Positions 1 to 11,500 of a DNA stretch of 64,000 bases are shown here, piece by piece. Numbering within the stretch: the first letter of the stretch is position 1; each line of letters starts with the position of its first letter. Made by a program: the position numbers and the translations under genes. Origin of the DNA: Macrostomum hystrix (taxonomy: Eukaryota > Platyhelminthes > Macrostomidae). The stretch covers positions 806,001-870,000 of the forward strand of contig CATNEN010000028.1 in the NCBI GenBank assembly GCA_950097015.1, given 5' to 3'. The notes under the pieces were generated by a model that worked only from the letters and a program-made list of their open reading frames with translations, was not told where the DNA came from and did no database searches.

Positions 1-1390
1 TTTCTGTATGGGTGACCATTTCTGCATGGGTGACTGTAATTCTGTATGGGTGACTGTAATTCTTCATTTTTGGCTGTGTTTCTGTATTGGTGGCTGTATT
101 ACTGTATTGGTGTCTGTATTTCTGTATTGGTGACTGTATTTCTGTATGGGTGACTGTATTTCTGTATGGATGACTGTATTTCTGTATGGGTGACTGTATT
201 TCTGTATGGGTGACTGTATTTCTGTATGGGTGACCATTTCTGCATGGGTGACTGTAATTCTGTATGGGTGACTGTATTTCTGTATGGGTGACTGTATTTC
301 TGTATGGGTGACTGTATTTCTGTATGGGTGACTGTATTTCTGTATGGGTGACTGTATTTCTGTATGGGTGACTGTATTTCTGTATGGGTGACTGTATTTC
401 TGTATGGGTGACTGTATTTCTGTATGGGTGACTGTATTTCTGTATGGGTGACTGTAATTCTGTATGGGTGACTGTATTTCTGTATGGGTGACTGTATTTC
501 TGTATGGGTGACTGTATTTCTGTATGGGTGACTGTAATTCTTCATTTTTGGCTGTGTTTCTGTATTGGTGGCTGTATTACTGTATTGGTGTCTGTATTTC
601 TGTATTGGTGACTGTATTTCTGTATGGGTGACTGTATTTCTGTATGGGTGACCATTTCTGCATGGGTGACTGTAATTCTGTATGGGTGACTGTATTTCTG
701 TATGGGTGACTGTATTTCTGTATGGGTGACTGTATTTCTGTATGGGTGACTGTATTTCTGTATGGGTGACTGTATTTCTGTATGGGTGACTGTATTTCTG
801 TATGGGTGACTGTAATTCTGTATGGGTGACTGTATTTCTGTATGGGTGACTGTATTTCTGTATGGGTGACTGTATTTCTGTATGGGTGACTGTAATTCTT
901 CATTTTTGGCTGTGTTTCTGTATTGGTGGCTGTATTACTGTATTGGTGTCTGTATTTCTGTATTGGTGACTGTATTTCTGTATGGGTGACTGTATTTCTG
1001 TATGGGTGACCATTTCTGCATGGGTGACTGTAATTCTGTATGGGTGACTGTATTTCTGTATGGGTGACTGTATTTCTGTATGGGTGACTGTATTTCTGTA
1101 TGGGTGACTGTATTTCTGTATGGGTGACTGTATTTCTGTATGGGTGACTGTATTTCTGTATGGGTGACTGTATTTCTGTATGGGTGACTGTATTTCTGTA
1201 TGGGTGACTGTATTTCTGTATGGGTGACTGCATTTCTGTATGGGTGACTGTATTTCTGTATGGGTGACTGTAATTCTTCATTTTTGGCTGTGTTTCTGTA
1301 TTGGTGGCTGTATTACTGTATTGGTGTCTGTATTACTGTATTGGTGTCTGTATTTCTGTATTGGTGACTGTATTTCTGGATGGGTGGCTG
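1..1390 (+). repeat. Minisatellite, 20-bp unit (tgactgtatttctgtatggg), with higher-order repeat
   Basis: The unit repeats about 65 times and runs off the left edge of the window. A distinctive variant block (tcttcatttttggctgtg) recurs at 61, 540, 898 and 1275, giving higher-order repeats of 479, 358 and 377 bp that differ by whole or truncated units. Confidence 0.95.
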
Positions 1391-1774
1391 TCGTTTTGTC
1401 TGTTTGTATTAGTAATTTTTTTGTTAGTATGATTTTTTAGTTTAACTCTATTGTGTGTTGTTTTTTCCTCGGACCTTTGTCTTCAAGCATGCCACACTTT
1501 ATATTATTGGTTGCCGTCTAATTATGAACTATGTCTATAATACTATTTTACTTGTCATAATATTTCGTTATCTAAGCATGACTTTGGATTTTATTTCTAG
1601 TTAAAAATGTTACTAATTTTTCATTTCCAATTTTAATTTTACCTAGCATTTTTGTATTGAACACAATTGTAGCTTCTCTAGGTAAATTTGCTGATACTTA
1701 TCAGAATTGCTATAATCAATTGCACTTCCTATAACTGTTCTATTTCGATTAGAATACCAAGCTACAAGTTTCGC
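1391..1774. other. AT-rich spacer, nothing recognised
   Basis: Unique AT-rich sequence between two arrays. No coding signal, RNA gene or element is apparent. Confidence 0.5.
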
Positions 1775-2760
1775 CCCCTCCCCTAGATAGCAAATTATAA
1801 TCCCCTAGATTGCAGTTATAACCCCCTAGATTGCAGTTATAACCCCCTAGATTGCAGTTATAACCCCCTAGATTGCAGCTATAACCCCCTAGATTGCAGT
1901 TATAACCCCCTAGATTGCAGTTATAACCCCCTAGATTGCAGCTATAACCCCCTAGATTGCAGTTATAACCCCCTAGATTGCAGTTATAACCCTCTAGATT
2001 GCAGTTATAACCCCTAGATTGCAGTTATAACCCCTAGATAGCAATTATAACCACTAGATAGCAATTCTAACCCCTAGATTGCAGTTATAACCCCCCTAGA
2101 TTGCAGTTATAACCCCCTCTAGATTGCAGTTATAACCCCCTAGATTGCAGTTATAACCCCCCTAGATTGCAGTTATAACCCCCTCTAGATTGCAGTTATA
2201 ACCCCCTAGATTGCAGTTATAACCCCCCTAGATTGCAGTTATAACCCCCCTAGATTGCAGTTATAACCCCCCTAGATTGCAGTTATAACCCCCCTAGATT
2301 GCAGTTATAACCCCCCTAGATTGCAGTTATAACCCCCCTAGATTGCAGTTATAACCCCCCTAGATTGCAATTATAACCCCCCTAGATTGCAGTTATAACC
2401 CCCCTAGATTGCAATTATAACCCCCCCTAGATTGCAATTATAACCCCCCCTAGATTGCAGTTATAACCCCCCTAGATTGCAATTATAACCCCCCCTAGAT
2501 TGCAACTATAACCCCCTAGATTGCAACTATAACCCCTAGATAGCAATCATAACCCCATTGATTGCAGTTATAACCCCTAGATTGCAGTTATAACCCCTAG
2601 ATTGCAGTTATAACCCCTAGATTGCAGTTATAACCCCTAGATTGCACTTTTAAGCCCCTAGATTGCACTTTTAAGCCCCTAGATTGCACTTTTAAGCCCC
2701 TAGATTGCAACTATAACCCCTAGATAGCAATTATAGCCCCCCCTAATAAAAATTATAACC
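1775..2760 (+). repeat. Minisatellite, 19-23-bp unit (ccccctagattgcagttataa)
   Basis: About 46 units differ mainly in the length of the C run (four to seven) and by gcaat or gcact variants. The right end degenerates into a run of agattgcacttttaagcccct units and single diverged copies. Confidence 0.95.
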
Positions 2761-3480
2761 CATAGACAGCAGATTAAAAGCACTTTAGTGAATGGCCTAA
2801 TTTCTCACCCAAATAGGAAATATATAATCTAGTTGACTATTTATTGCCACAGTTGCCAATTGATACTGTTGCTACTGATAACTGTGATACTTCAAATAAG
2901 TGAAGCAAGTTCTCAGTAAAAATGTAAACCAATTTAACAATTTATCCCCAATATTTATTAACCAAATTTCCCTCACAATGGCAAAGTATCCCTAATTCAG
3001 CGAAGCTACCCTTCGATAAGCAAGTAATGCCTTCCTGTATATAGTACAAATGACAAATAACATGGCTTGTATCCAGTCAACCATCCACTTTAACCTGCTT
3101 TGTTACAGTTGGAGACGCGCAGCAGTCACTACGGCGAGAAGCGCCAACCTTTGATTGGTTTCCAATCCAGCTAGACTGGTTTGATTTACTATTATTTACT
3201 AATTTACTACTGTTTACCATATACAATTTGATGTTGCTTTTGTAATGGTTTGTAATGGCAATTTTCCTACTTGAACTATAAGGTTTTGCTTTAGCTTTTT
3301 AAGTTATTACCTATTTTGATTCACTCCAAAAAGGCCTCTGTGGCTGTTTGTTATTAATTTAGTTACAGGCTTTGTTGGCTGCATTATGTTATTATCCATT
3401 GAGAAACTTTTCTTCAGTTTAAATGGTTTATTCACACTCTGCATGGCTTATTATACCTATTATACATAGCTTAATCGTAG
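2761..3480. other. Spacer, nothing recognised
   Basis: Unique AT-rich sequence of about 700 bp between arrays. No reading frame or RNA gene that I can support. Confidence 0.5.
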
Positions 3481-3484
3481 CTAG

Positions 3485-4705
3485 AGATTTTATCTAGAAT
3501 CGCAGGAGGAAACGTATCTAGAATCGCAGGAGGAAACGTATCTAGAATCGCAGGAGGAAACGTATCTAGAATCGCAGGAGGAAACTTATCTAGAATCGCA
3601 GGAGGAAACTTCCCTAGAATCGCAGGAGGAAACTTATCTAGAATCGCAGGAGAAATCTTATCTAGAATCGCAGGAGGAAACTTATCTAGAATCGCAGGAG
3701 GAAACTTTCCTAGAATCGCAGGAGGAAACTTATCTAGAATCGCAGGAGGAAACTTTCCTAGAATCGCAGGAGGAAACTTATCTAGAATCGCAGGAGGAAA
3801 CTTCCCTAGAATCGCAGGAGGAAACTTATCTAGAATCGCAGGAGGAATCTTATCTAGAATCGCAGGAGAAATCTTATCTAGAATCGCAGGAGAAATCTTA
3901 TCTAGAATCGCAGGAGAAATATTATCTAGAATCGCAGGAGGAAACCTCCATAGAATCGAGGCTAGAGTAATAGAGGAATCATACCTAGAATAGTGGAAGC
4001 TAGAATCGCATCTAGTATCGCAGCAGGAAACCTCCCTAGAATCGAGGCTAGAGTAATAGAGGAATCATACCTAGAATAGTGGAAGCTAGAATCGCATCTA
4101 GTATCGCAGCAGGAAACCTCCCTAGAATCGAGGCTAGAGTAATAGAGGAATCATACCTAGAATAGTGGAAGCCAGAATCTTATCTAGAATCGCAGGAGGA
4201 AACCTCCCTAGAATCGAGGCTAGAGTAATAGAGGAATCATACCTAGAATAGTGGAAGCTAGAATCGCATCTAGAATCGCAGGAGGAAACCTCCCTAGAAT
4301 CGAGGCTAGAGTAATAGAGGAATCATACCTAGAATAGTGGAAGCTAGAATCTTATCTAGAATCGCAGGAGGAAACCTCCCTAGAATCGAGGCTAGAGTAA
4401 TAGAGGAATCATACCTAGAATAGTGGAAGCTAGAATCGCATCTAGAATCGCAGGAGGAAACCTCCCTAGAATCGAGGCTAGAGTAATAGAGGAATCATAC
4501 CTAGAATAGTGGAAGCCAGAATCGCAGGAGGAAACCTCCCTAGAATCGAGGCTAGAGTAATAGAGGAATCATACCTAGAATAGTGGAAGCTAGAATCGCA
4601 TCTAGAATCGCAGGAGGAAACCTCCCTAGAATCGAGGCTAGAGTAATAGAGGAATCATACCTAGAATAGTGGAAGCTAGAATCGCATCTAGTATCGCAGC
4701 AGTAG
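3485..4705 (+). repeat. Compound minisatellite based on tctagaatcgcaggaggaaa
   Basis: The left half is simple, about 25 bp per unit. From about 3950 it becomes a composite repeat of about 85-120 bp that adds a block with cctccctagaatcgaggctagagtaatagaggaatcatacctagaatagtggaagc in every period; seven or eight such periods are visible. The core resembles the array at 52615-53790. Confidence 0.93.
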
Positions 4706-5190
4706 TCCTATCAATCGACAGTCAAGAGGACCAATAGGTAAGTCAACTTAAACGTGTGATTTGGATTGCGCTATTTATTGTTAAGATTTTAGTACGAATC
4801 AGTTCTGCCTGCCAATAAGCAATTTATCTCTTTTTGTTTATTTTTTGTTAAGCCATTTTTTCTATCCGTGGTATTTAACATTTGTTTACGAAAAGTTTTA
4901 TTTTGCTGTTAATTTTACTGTTTTACGCGCACAGTTTTTATATAAATTCAATGAGTCTTACAAGAGTCCATCTCAAAGTTTTCCGTGTTATATAATTTAC
5001 TAATGCTTTCTTCACTTCAAAACTGATTGCACTTTTGTTGATTATAATAATTAAATCTACGAGTATAGCCGCTGCTTCGTTTAAACAAATTTACGACTTT
5101 ATGTCACTTTTCAAATCTATTCGCGCAATAAGCCTACTCTTCCATACTTTTAATTGCTGTTTTTCAATTCTTGCTTTAAGCACAAAATAA
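4706..5190. other. Spacer, nothing recognised
   Basis: AT-rich unique sequence between two arrays. No feature that I can support. Confidence 0.5.
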
Positions 5191-5196
5191 AACATC

Positions 5197-5242
5197 GGGC
5201 CCCTAGCTGATAGGTCCGGAGTTCGACTCTCAGCAAAAAGGA
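5197..5242 (+). other. tRNA-like fragment with B-box-like sequence
   Basis: The sequence tagctgatagg resembles a Pol III A box, and ggagttcgactctc matches a B box, but they are too close together for a complete tRNA. This is probably a decayed tRNA or SINE head; it lies directly beside the 24-bp array. Confidence 0.35.
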
Positions 5243-5256
5243 ATCCCGATCCCAAC

Positions 5257-5750
5257 TCAACCCAATCTCATCCCAACAGTTCCCATTAGAATCATCCCAA
5301 CAGTCCCCATTAGAATCGTCCCAACAGTTCCCATTAGAATCATCCCAACAGTTCCCATTAGAATCATCCCAACAGTTCCCATTAGAATCATCCCAACAGT
5401 TCCCATTAGAATCATCCCAACAGTTCCCATTAGAATCATCCCAACAGTTCCCATTAGAATCATCCCAACAGTTCCCATTAGAATCATCCCAACAGTTCCC
5501 ATTAGAATCATCCCAACAGTTCCCATTAGAATCATCCCAACAGTTCCCATTAGAATCATCCCAACAGTTCCCATTAGAATCATCCCAACAGTTCCCATTA
5601 GAATCATCCCAACAGTTCCCATTAGAATCATCCCAACAGTTCCCATTAGAATCATCCCAACAGTTCCCATTAGAATCATCCCAACAGTTCCCATTAGAAT
5701 CATCCCAACAGTTCCCATTAGAATCATCCCAACAGTTCCCATTAGTGTCG
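5257..5750 (+). repeat. Minisatellite, 24-bp unit (cagttcccattagaatcatcccaa)
   Basis: About 20 almost identical units occur, diverging only in the first two and the last. The 24-bp period keeps one minus-strand frame open (MGTVGMIL repeats), which I treat as a by-product. Confidence 0.95.
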
Positions 5751-6600
5751 TCCCAACATCAGAAACGTCCTTACTTTTTATCAAAACAATGTTGGAGTAG
5801 GTATTTCTTTTTGGTTGCTGCGATCTATTTAATTTTTCAGTTGAGGTTAAAACATCTAAAAAAGAATGCTACGAGTGGTTTAGTTAAAGAATATTATAGA
5901 ATTGAGCGAGAGCAGTTTCTAATCTGTTTCTAAAGTAATAATAATTAAATCTAGCACAAGCTAACTCTTTAATGCTTACAAAACAGATAAGTATAGAAAT
6001 ATTTCTCTATAAAATACGAGCGTATATTCCAAACTTAAAAGTAGACAGAATTTACATCGGACGCTCGCACTTTGTGGCTTAGAATTTTTTCACAAATTGA
6101 GAAATTCGATTTTTCTTTTCAACAGCTCAGTGTGCTACTAATATGTTTCAAATTGTCAGTTTTTAGCATATTTTTTGCTTTGCAGAAAAAACTCAGCCAC
6201 TTGGTATTCATTAATACGATTAGGAAGATAAATATTTGCTTAAAAACAATAGACAATCGTTGGATAAATAACTTGAACGCTTGAGAAATACACATCTACG
6301 AATAGCATTTGTTGTGGAAGTTCTTTTAGCTGGAAAGATTATAAATTAAAATAGTCGCTTTCACTCAATTCTACTGCAAGGGCAAAGCTGTTTTCGAGTT
6401 GAAAAGCTTGAGGTGTACCGGATCGAAAACGCAATAAAAAAGCCTCTTCGTTAGTAGTTTTTGTCAGTAGAGTTACTCGTTTCCTTGCTTCGTCACTTGT
6501 GCTTGATTTCGTTGCATCAGAACTGGGACTGGCGGTAGTCCTAAAAAAAGAAAATTTGTCAATTTGCAGTAATTTTCTACTCTTCAAAATGTTTACGATT
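5751..6600. other. Region 3' of the giant gene, possible 3' UTR or alternative last exon
   Basis: AT-rich sequence without clear genes. A minus-strand stretch 6339-6540 is preceded by a good acceptor (ttttttttag) and could be an alternative Ser/Thr-rich last exon, but no matching donor decides it. Confidence 0.3.
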
Positions 6601-6604
6601 TGTT

Positions 6605-6690
6605 TTGCGATAGACCACCCGCAGCCAGCGAGATGGCCATTCTGCGAACCCCACTGACTCCATGAGCGCATGAATACTACACGGGACACT
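6605..6690 (-). mobile_element. SINE fragment in the 3' flank of the giant gene
   Basis: The stretch from acccgcagccagcgag through ccactgactcc matches the internal part of the four longer SINE copies in this window (for example 23229-23275) in the same orientation. Head and tail are missing. Confidence 0.65.
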
Positions 6691-6701
6691 TTCACGGGGG
6701 T

Positions 6702-8598
6702 TTAAATCTGCCCAGGAACCGTGCAGCATTGTAAAACTTGAAATATGTGTCCTGGGAAACTCTGCGGTTGCCATGGAGTGGAGGACGAGTCTTTTGAGTC
6801 CCTAGTTGTGCCTACCGAGTGCATGTAGCTCCTCTTGCCGGTGGAGTCCGCCTCGCGACGTAGCGCCGGCTGGTCGGTCTCGTCCAGCTGGTAGCCATCG
6901 TTGCCTTTGCTGATCTCGGACATCACCTCGCTTGCGTACTGATTGTTGTAGACAGTGTAGGTGGCGGTCGGCTGCCGGTGCTTGTTCTTAGTCACGCAGT
7001 AGATTGTGACACCGATGATGATGGCCAGGGCCACGATGGAGCAGCAGACGGCGATGGCGATGATGGCCTCGGTGGACAGGCCGCTGGCGGTGAACACTTC
7101 GCAGTTGGAGCCGCTGTAGCCCGGTGCGCAGCTGCAGGTCTTCCATTCGCCAACAAAGTTCGGCTGGCGGCACGGGCACTGGAAAAAGTCGGCTGTGTCC
7201 TGACAGGCTGTGTTCGGACTGCAAAACCAGGTCCAGACAACGGAGGCGCACTCGTTGACGGTGCCGCGGACGCACTGGGAGATGGCCACGGCGCCCGTGG
7301 ATACTGTGGTGTTGCCGCGGCCGCAATGGAGGCATTGCGTCTGGCCCGCTGTCGGCTGGAAGGTGCCAAGCGGACACTGTGTGCAGGTGTTGGACTCAGT
7401 ACGGTAGCTTCCCGGTGAGCAGAGCGCCACGCTGCACTTTCCGACAGAGTCGCTGCCCTCGGTTGGCGTTGTGTATCCCGACGGGCAGGCCTGGCAGCTG
7501 GTGATGTTGGGATTATTGTCTCGGTAAAATCCGATCGGGCAGGGCCGGCAGGTACCGTCAGCGCCCAGCTGTTGTCCACCGAGACATCCGCGGCAGCCGG
7601 CGCTGCTAGAAGTGCCTGCAGATGCAGCGGTGCCCAGTGGACACGCCCAACACTGAGCCATACCGGCTGCGTCTGAGTAGGTGCCGCTGGTGCAGTTCTG
7701 GCAGGTACCCAGAGTCTCGTTCATGAACTGGCCCGCGGGACAGATGGTGTAGCACATAGTGCTATCCGAAGCACCCACTCCGGGAGTTGTTGAGCCACTC
7801 GGACAGGCGGCGCACGCAGTCGAGCCGGACACCGACGAGTACTGGCCGACTGGACATGGCACGCACTCGTTGGACACAGTTGTGGCGTAGGTTCCGGCAG
7901 GACAAAGAACGCAGGAAGTGCCAGAGAGCACCTGACCTGCTGGGCACGAGCTGCTGATGGTGGGGCAGGAACCACTCAGGCTAGTGCCGCCAAATGAGGC
8001 GCTGCCGGTTTTCAGGCTAGTGCAAAGGCTGGTGATACCACCGGTGCTAGGGATAGAGTAGGACACGCTAGCCGAGCCGCTGCCCGTCTGTCGGCGACGA
8101 CGGCCGACGCTGGCAACGCAAGAGACGCTGAAGTCGTTCTCCGTACACGTCTGGCACAGGTTCAGCGACTTGAAATAGTTGATCATCCGCTGGACCAACG
8201 CCCTGCGGCTGTCTACATCACAGGCGTCGATAGCAGCGCTGATGTTGCCGATGGCGCGGCTTGTCGGTGCGTCGCCGAGGAACTCACAGCCGGGCAAGGT
8301 GTACGGCTGCTGCACAGCGGGCGGGAACCAGCTGCCGGTTCGGTCGCAGTAGTAGAACGGCGGCAGCGGCTGTCCGCCAACGGGAGACAGACGCGTACGA
8401 CCCTCGTCTGCAGTTGATTTGTGCAGAGGCATTGTGGTTAAGTCTGTTAGAAATTAGGCTTTTAAAAATCGAAGGCCTATCATACGAGATTGGTTGACTC
8501 ACCGCGGCAAAGGAGCTTGCAATAGCTTCCATAGGGAGTAGATGCGCAAATCGAGAACGTTCTGTCATTCGGCATCACGAGAGACTCACATTGGTACC
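6702..8598 (-). other. Exons 41-42: second polybasic site, GCC2/GCC3 repeats, transmembrane helix, cytoplasmic tail
   Basis: Exons are 8503-8598 and 6702-8407. A Cys-containing segment ([11 protein letters not shown]) leads to VGRRRRQTG, a second furin-like site, and then five or so GCC2/GCC3 repeats ([24 protein letters not shown]). A short EGF-like unit ([13 protein letters not shown]) is followed by the hydrophobic helix [20 protein letters not shown] and a basic stop-transfer KNKHR. The tail has about 95 residues and contains NNQY and several Tyr residues that could be sorting or phosphorylation sites. The last codons run close to a SINE fragment. A possible alternative last exon (acceptor near 6541, ending at 6339) cannot be excluded. 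Confidence 0.85.
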
Positions 8599-11500
8599 CT
8601 GAAAATGGGTCGCAGAGACGAATGTAACATGTAGTCAACCCTATGGCTAGTTACGGCATAATTCACTATCGCAGTGTTTAAGAAGTATATTTTTTGTCGA
8701 CAACCAACTTTCTTTAGCCAGACTCACTTGTGACGTAGATGTTAAACTCGCAGATGGCGTTGTTTCCGCTCGCGTCGGTCGCCTGGTACACAGCCTTGTA
8801 CTCGCCCCAGGCTAAGACGACGCCGCTGAGGATGCTCTTCGTAACTACAAAAGAGCCGCTGTTGTCAGCAAACTCTGGTTCCCTGAAGATAACAGTGGTC
8901 ATGCGGTTGCCGGTGCTGATCACACTGATGTAGCTCGGACAATAGACAACACGGGGCGGTTCAGTGTCACGCAGCTCCGAGCAGGACGGACCAGTGAAGC
9001 TGTCTGAGCAAGTGTTGGTCTGGCATACCGATGGGTTACGCCGCTGGAAGCCATCAGACAGGGTCGCTGTGCCCAACTGTCTGTAGCTGACGAGGTCACC
9101 AGCCAGCGACCTGGCTCCTGTGCAGTTACCGGCGAACGAGATCGCTTGAGCCGCAGTGAAGGCAGTTGAGAACAGATTCACTTGCGAAAAGTCGCCAATG
9201 AAGCCGCCGTCTAGACCGCCATAATGAAGGGCAGCGTTGTTAAGGTTGATTATTGAAGCGCCTGCTGGCAGGGTGACCATCGGCTGCGCCGTTCCGTTGA
9301 TGTAAATCGTCAGCATAGAGTTGTTCAGCACGAGCACAAGGCTTGTCCAGTAGCCAGCGTCAACACTAATAGACTGGCTTGTGCTGGCTGAAGCCACGTC
9401 AGGATTGTTAAATGCCACGCCGGTTGTGTTCCATTGGATGAGGATCGCGGAGTCCCTGGATGTTTGAAGCACAAGCACGCATCAGTTTAGCATGAAAATA
9501 TAGGCCTAAATTATGAGCTTATGCCATGCGAGCATATACACAACTAATCTTATATTTCGTATTGTCAAAGCTCACCTGGCAAGACGGAGCATCTCTCCGA
9601 CATAGATGACCGAGGTTGGTCGCACATAAGCGGTGAGAGTCAGCCGCTGGTATGAAGTCGAGTTTCCGCTGTGCAAGGCGCTAACGTTCAGAGTTGGACG
9701 CATGACTCCCGTTGGGACGGCGCTAATGTCAAAGCTGCCACTTTCTGAGCTACCACCTTTTTAGATGAATAAACGTTTTAAACTATGTCTGTAAGTAAAT
9801 ATTATACAAAAATTCACTTAGAATTGCAGAATGACAGTGTTTACCTTTCTCGCAGTAGACTCCGTAGTAAGCTGAGGGGCAAGTACAGGTAAACGTATTA
9901 ACTCCATCAACACAGGTGCCGCCATTTTGGCAGGCATTGCTAGCTCCGCTTGCTGGACAGTCGTTAATGTTGTTCTCGCACCTGGCACCAGTAAATCCCG
10001 TGTCTGTGCAGTTGCATGTGGCATTGCGATATTCCGCATTGTTAACGCACGCACCACCGTTCAAGCATGTCAGTCTGAGACAATAGTTCGGCTCAAGTTC
10101 GCAGGTGTCGCCTGTGTAGTCATTGATGCAGGTGCAGTTGAAGCCCTTGAGTCTATTAGTACATGCACCGCCGTTCAAGCAAGGCTTGCTTGCGCAGTTA
10201 TCGACTAGTTCGGTACAGTTCTGACCAGTCCAGCCCTCGCTGCAGTTGACACACAAGTAGCTACCGTCGGATGTCGTAACACAGGTGCCGTTGTTGGAAC
10301 AGGCGTTGGGGCCCATAGCGGCGCATGTGTCTGCTAGTTGGTCGCAGTTGGTGCCGTTCCATCCTGCGCTGCAGGAGCAGTTGTAGGAATTTATGCCATC
10401 AACGCAGAAGCCATTTATGCACGGTTTCGAGGCGCAGTCATCGATATTTACATCGCAGCGTGGACCAGTGAAGCCACTTGCGCAGTCGCAGAAGGCGGTG
10501 CCAGAGCCTGATGCATCGTAGGTATAGCGACAGGTGCCGCTATTTAAGCATTCGAAGCCGACGCATGGGTTGCTGGCTTCGCTGCAGTTCAATCCCTTCC
10601 AGCCAGGCAGGCAGTTGCACTTGTACTCAGTGCCGTTGGTCCATTCGCACAGCCCGTCCGTGTTGGCCGGGACGCACGGGTTCGCATCGCACGGGTTGAC
10701 ACGAATGGCGCATGTGTAACCAGTATAGCCTGGCACGCACTGGCAGGTGAAATTATCGATTCCATCTAAGTTGGTGCAAGTTCCACCATTGAGGCATGGG
10801 TTGCTGTCGCAGTTATTGGTCTGATTCGTGCAGTTCTTTCCTGTAAATGGCGCTTTGCATTGGCAGTCATATCCGTTGAAAATGTTAACCACTGTGCCAC
10901 CGTTCTGACACGGATTCGGTCCCTTGGACTCATCGATGTCCAGCTCACAGCTGTCTCCAGTCAGACCAGGAGGACAGGCGCAGCTGCGAGTGGATCCACT
11001 TGGTGTACAGATGCCGCCATTCGCGCAGGGGCGGCGGTCGCATGGGCTCAACCTGATGGCGCAGTCGGGTAGCAAGAAGTCATCGTTGCAGGCACACCTG
11101 TAACCACGTGGAGCAGTGACGTCCTGGGTACAGTTGCCCTGGTTCAGGTGGTGACTGCAGGTCGTAGAGTTCGTGCACGGATTGTCTGACACTGTGCAGT
11201 TGGTGCCACTGTACCCGTGAGCGCACTCACAGCGGTAGGAATTGGAGCCAGGGATGCATTTGCCATTGACGCACGGTTTGATGTCTTGGCAAAAGTCGCG
11301 TAGCTTCTCGCAGTTGACGCCACTGTAGCCAGGGGCGCATGTGCAAAGGTAGCCTCGCACCCTGTCTGTGCACGTCCCACCATTCATGCAAGGGTCCGTG
11401 GCGCAATCATCAAAGTTGTTCTCACAACGCAATCCATAAAAGCCGGTTAAGCCGCATTCGCACCTGTAGAATGTCTTGAAATCTGTGCAGCGACCGCCAT

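Noticed and set aside
99-1281. Open frames of HPYRNTVT repeats
   Set aside because: By-product of the 20-bp array; no domain, and the frame breaks at each truncated unit.
6978-7579. Open frames on both strands over the last exon of the giant gene
   Set aside because: Shadow frames of GC-rich coding sequence; the Cys-rich frame is the real one.
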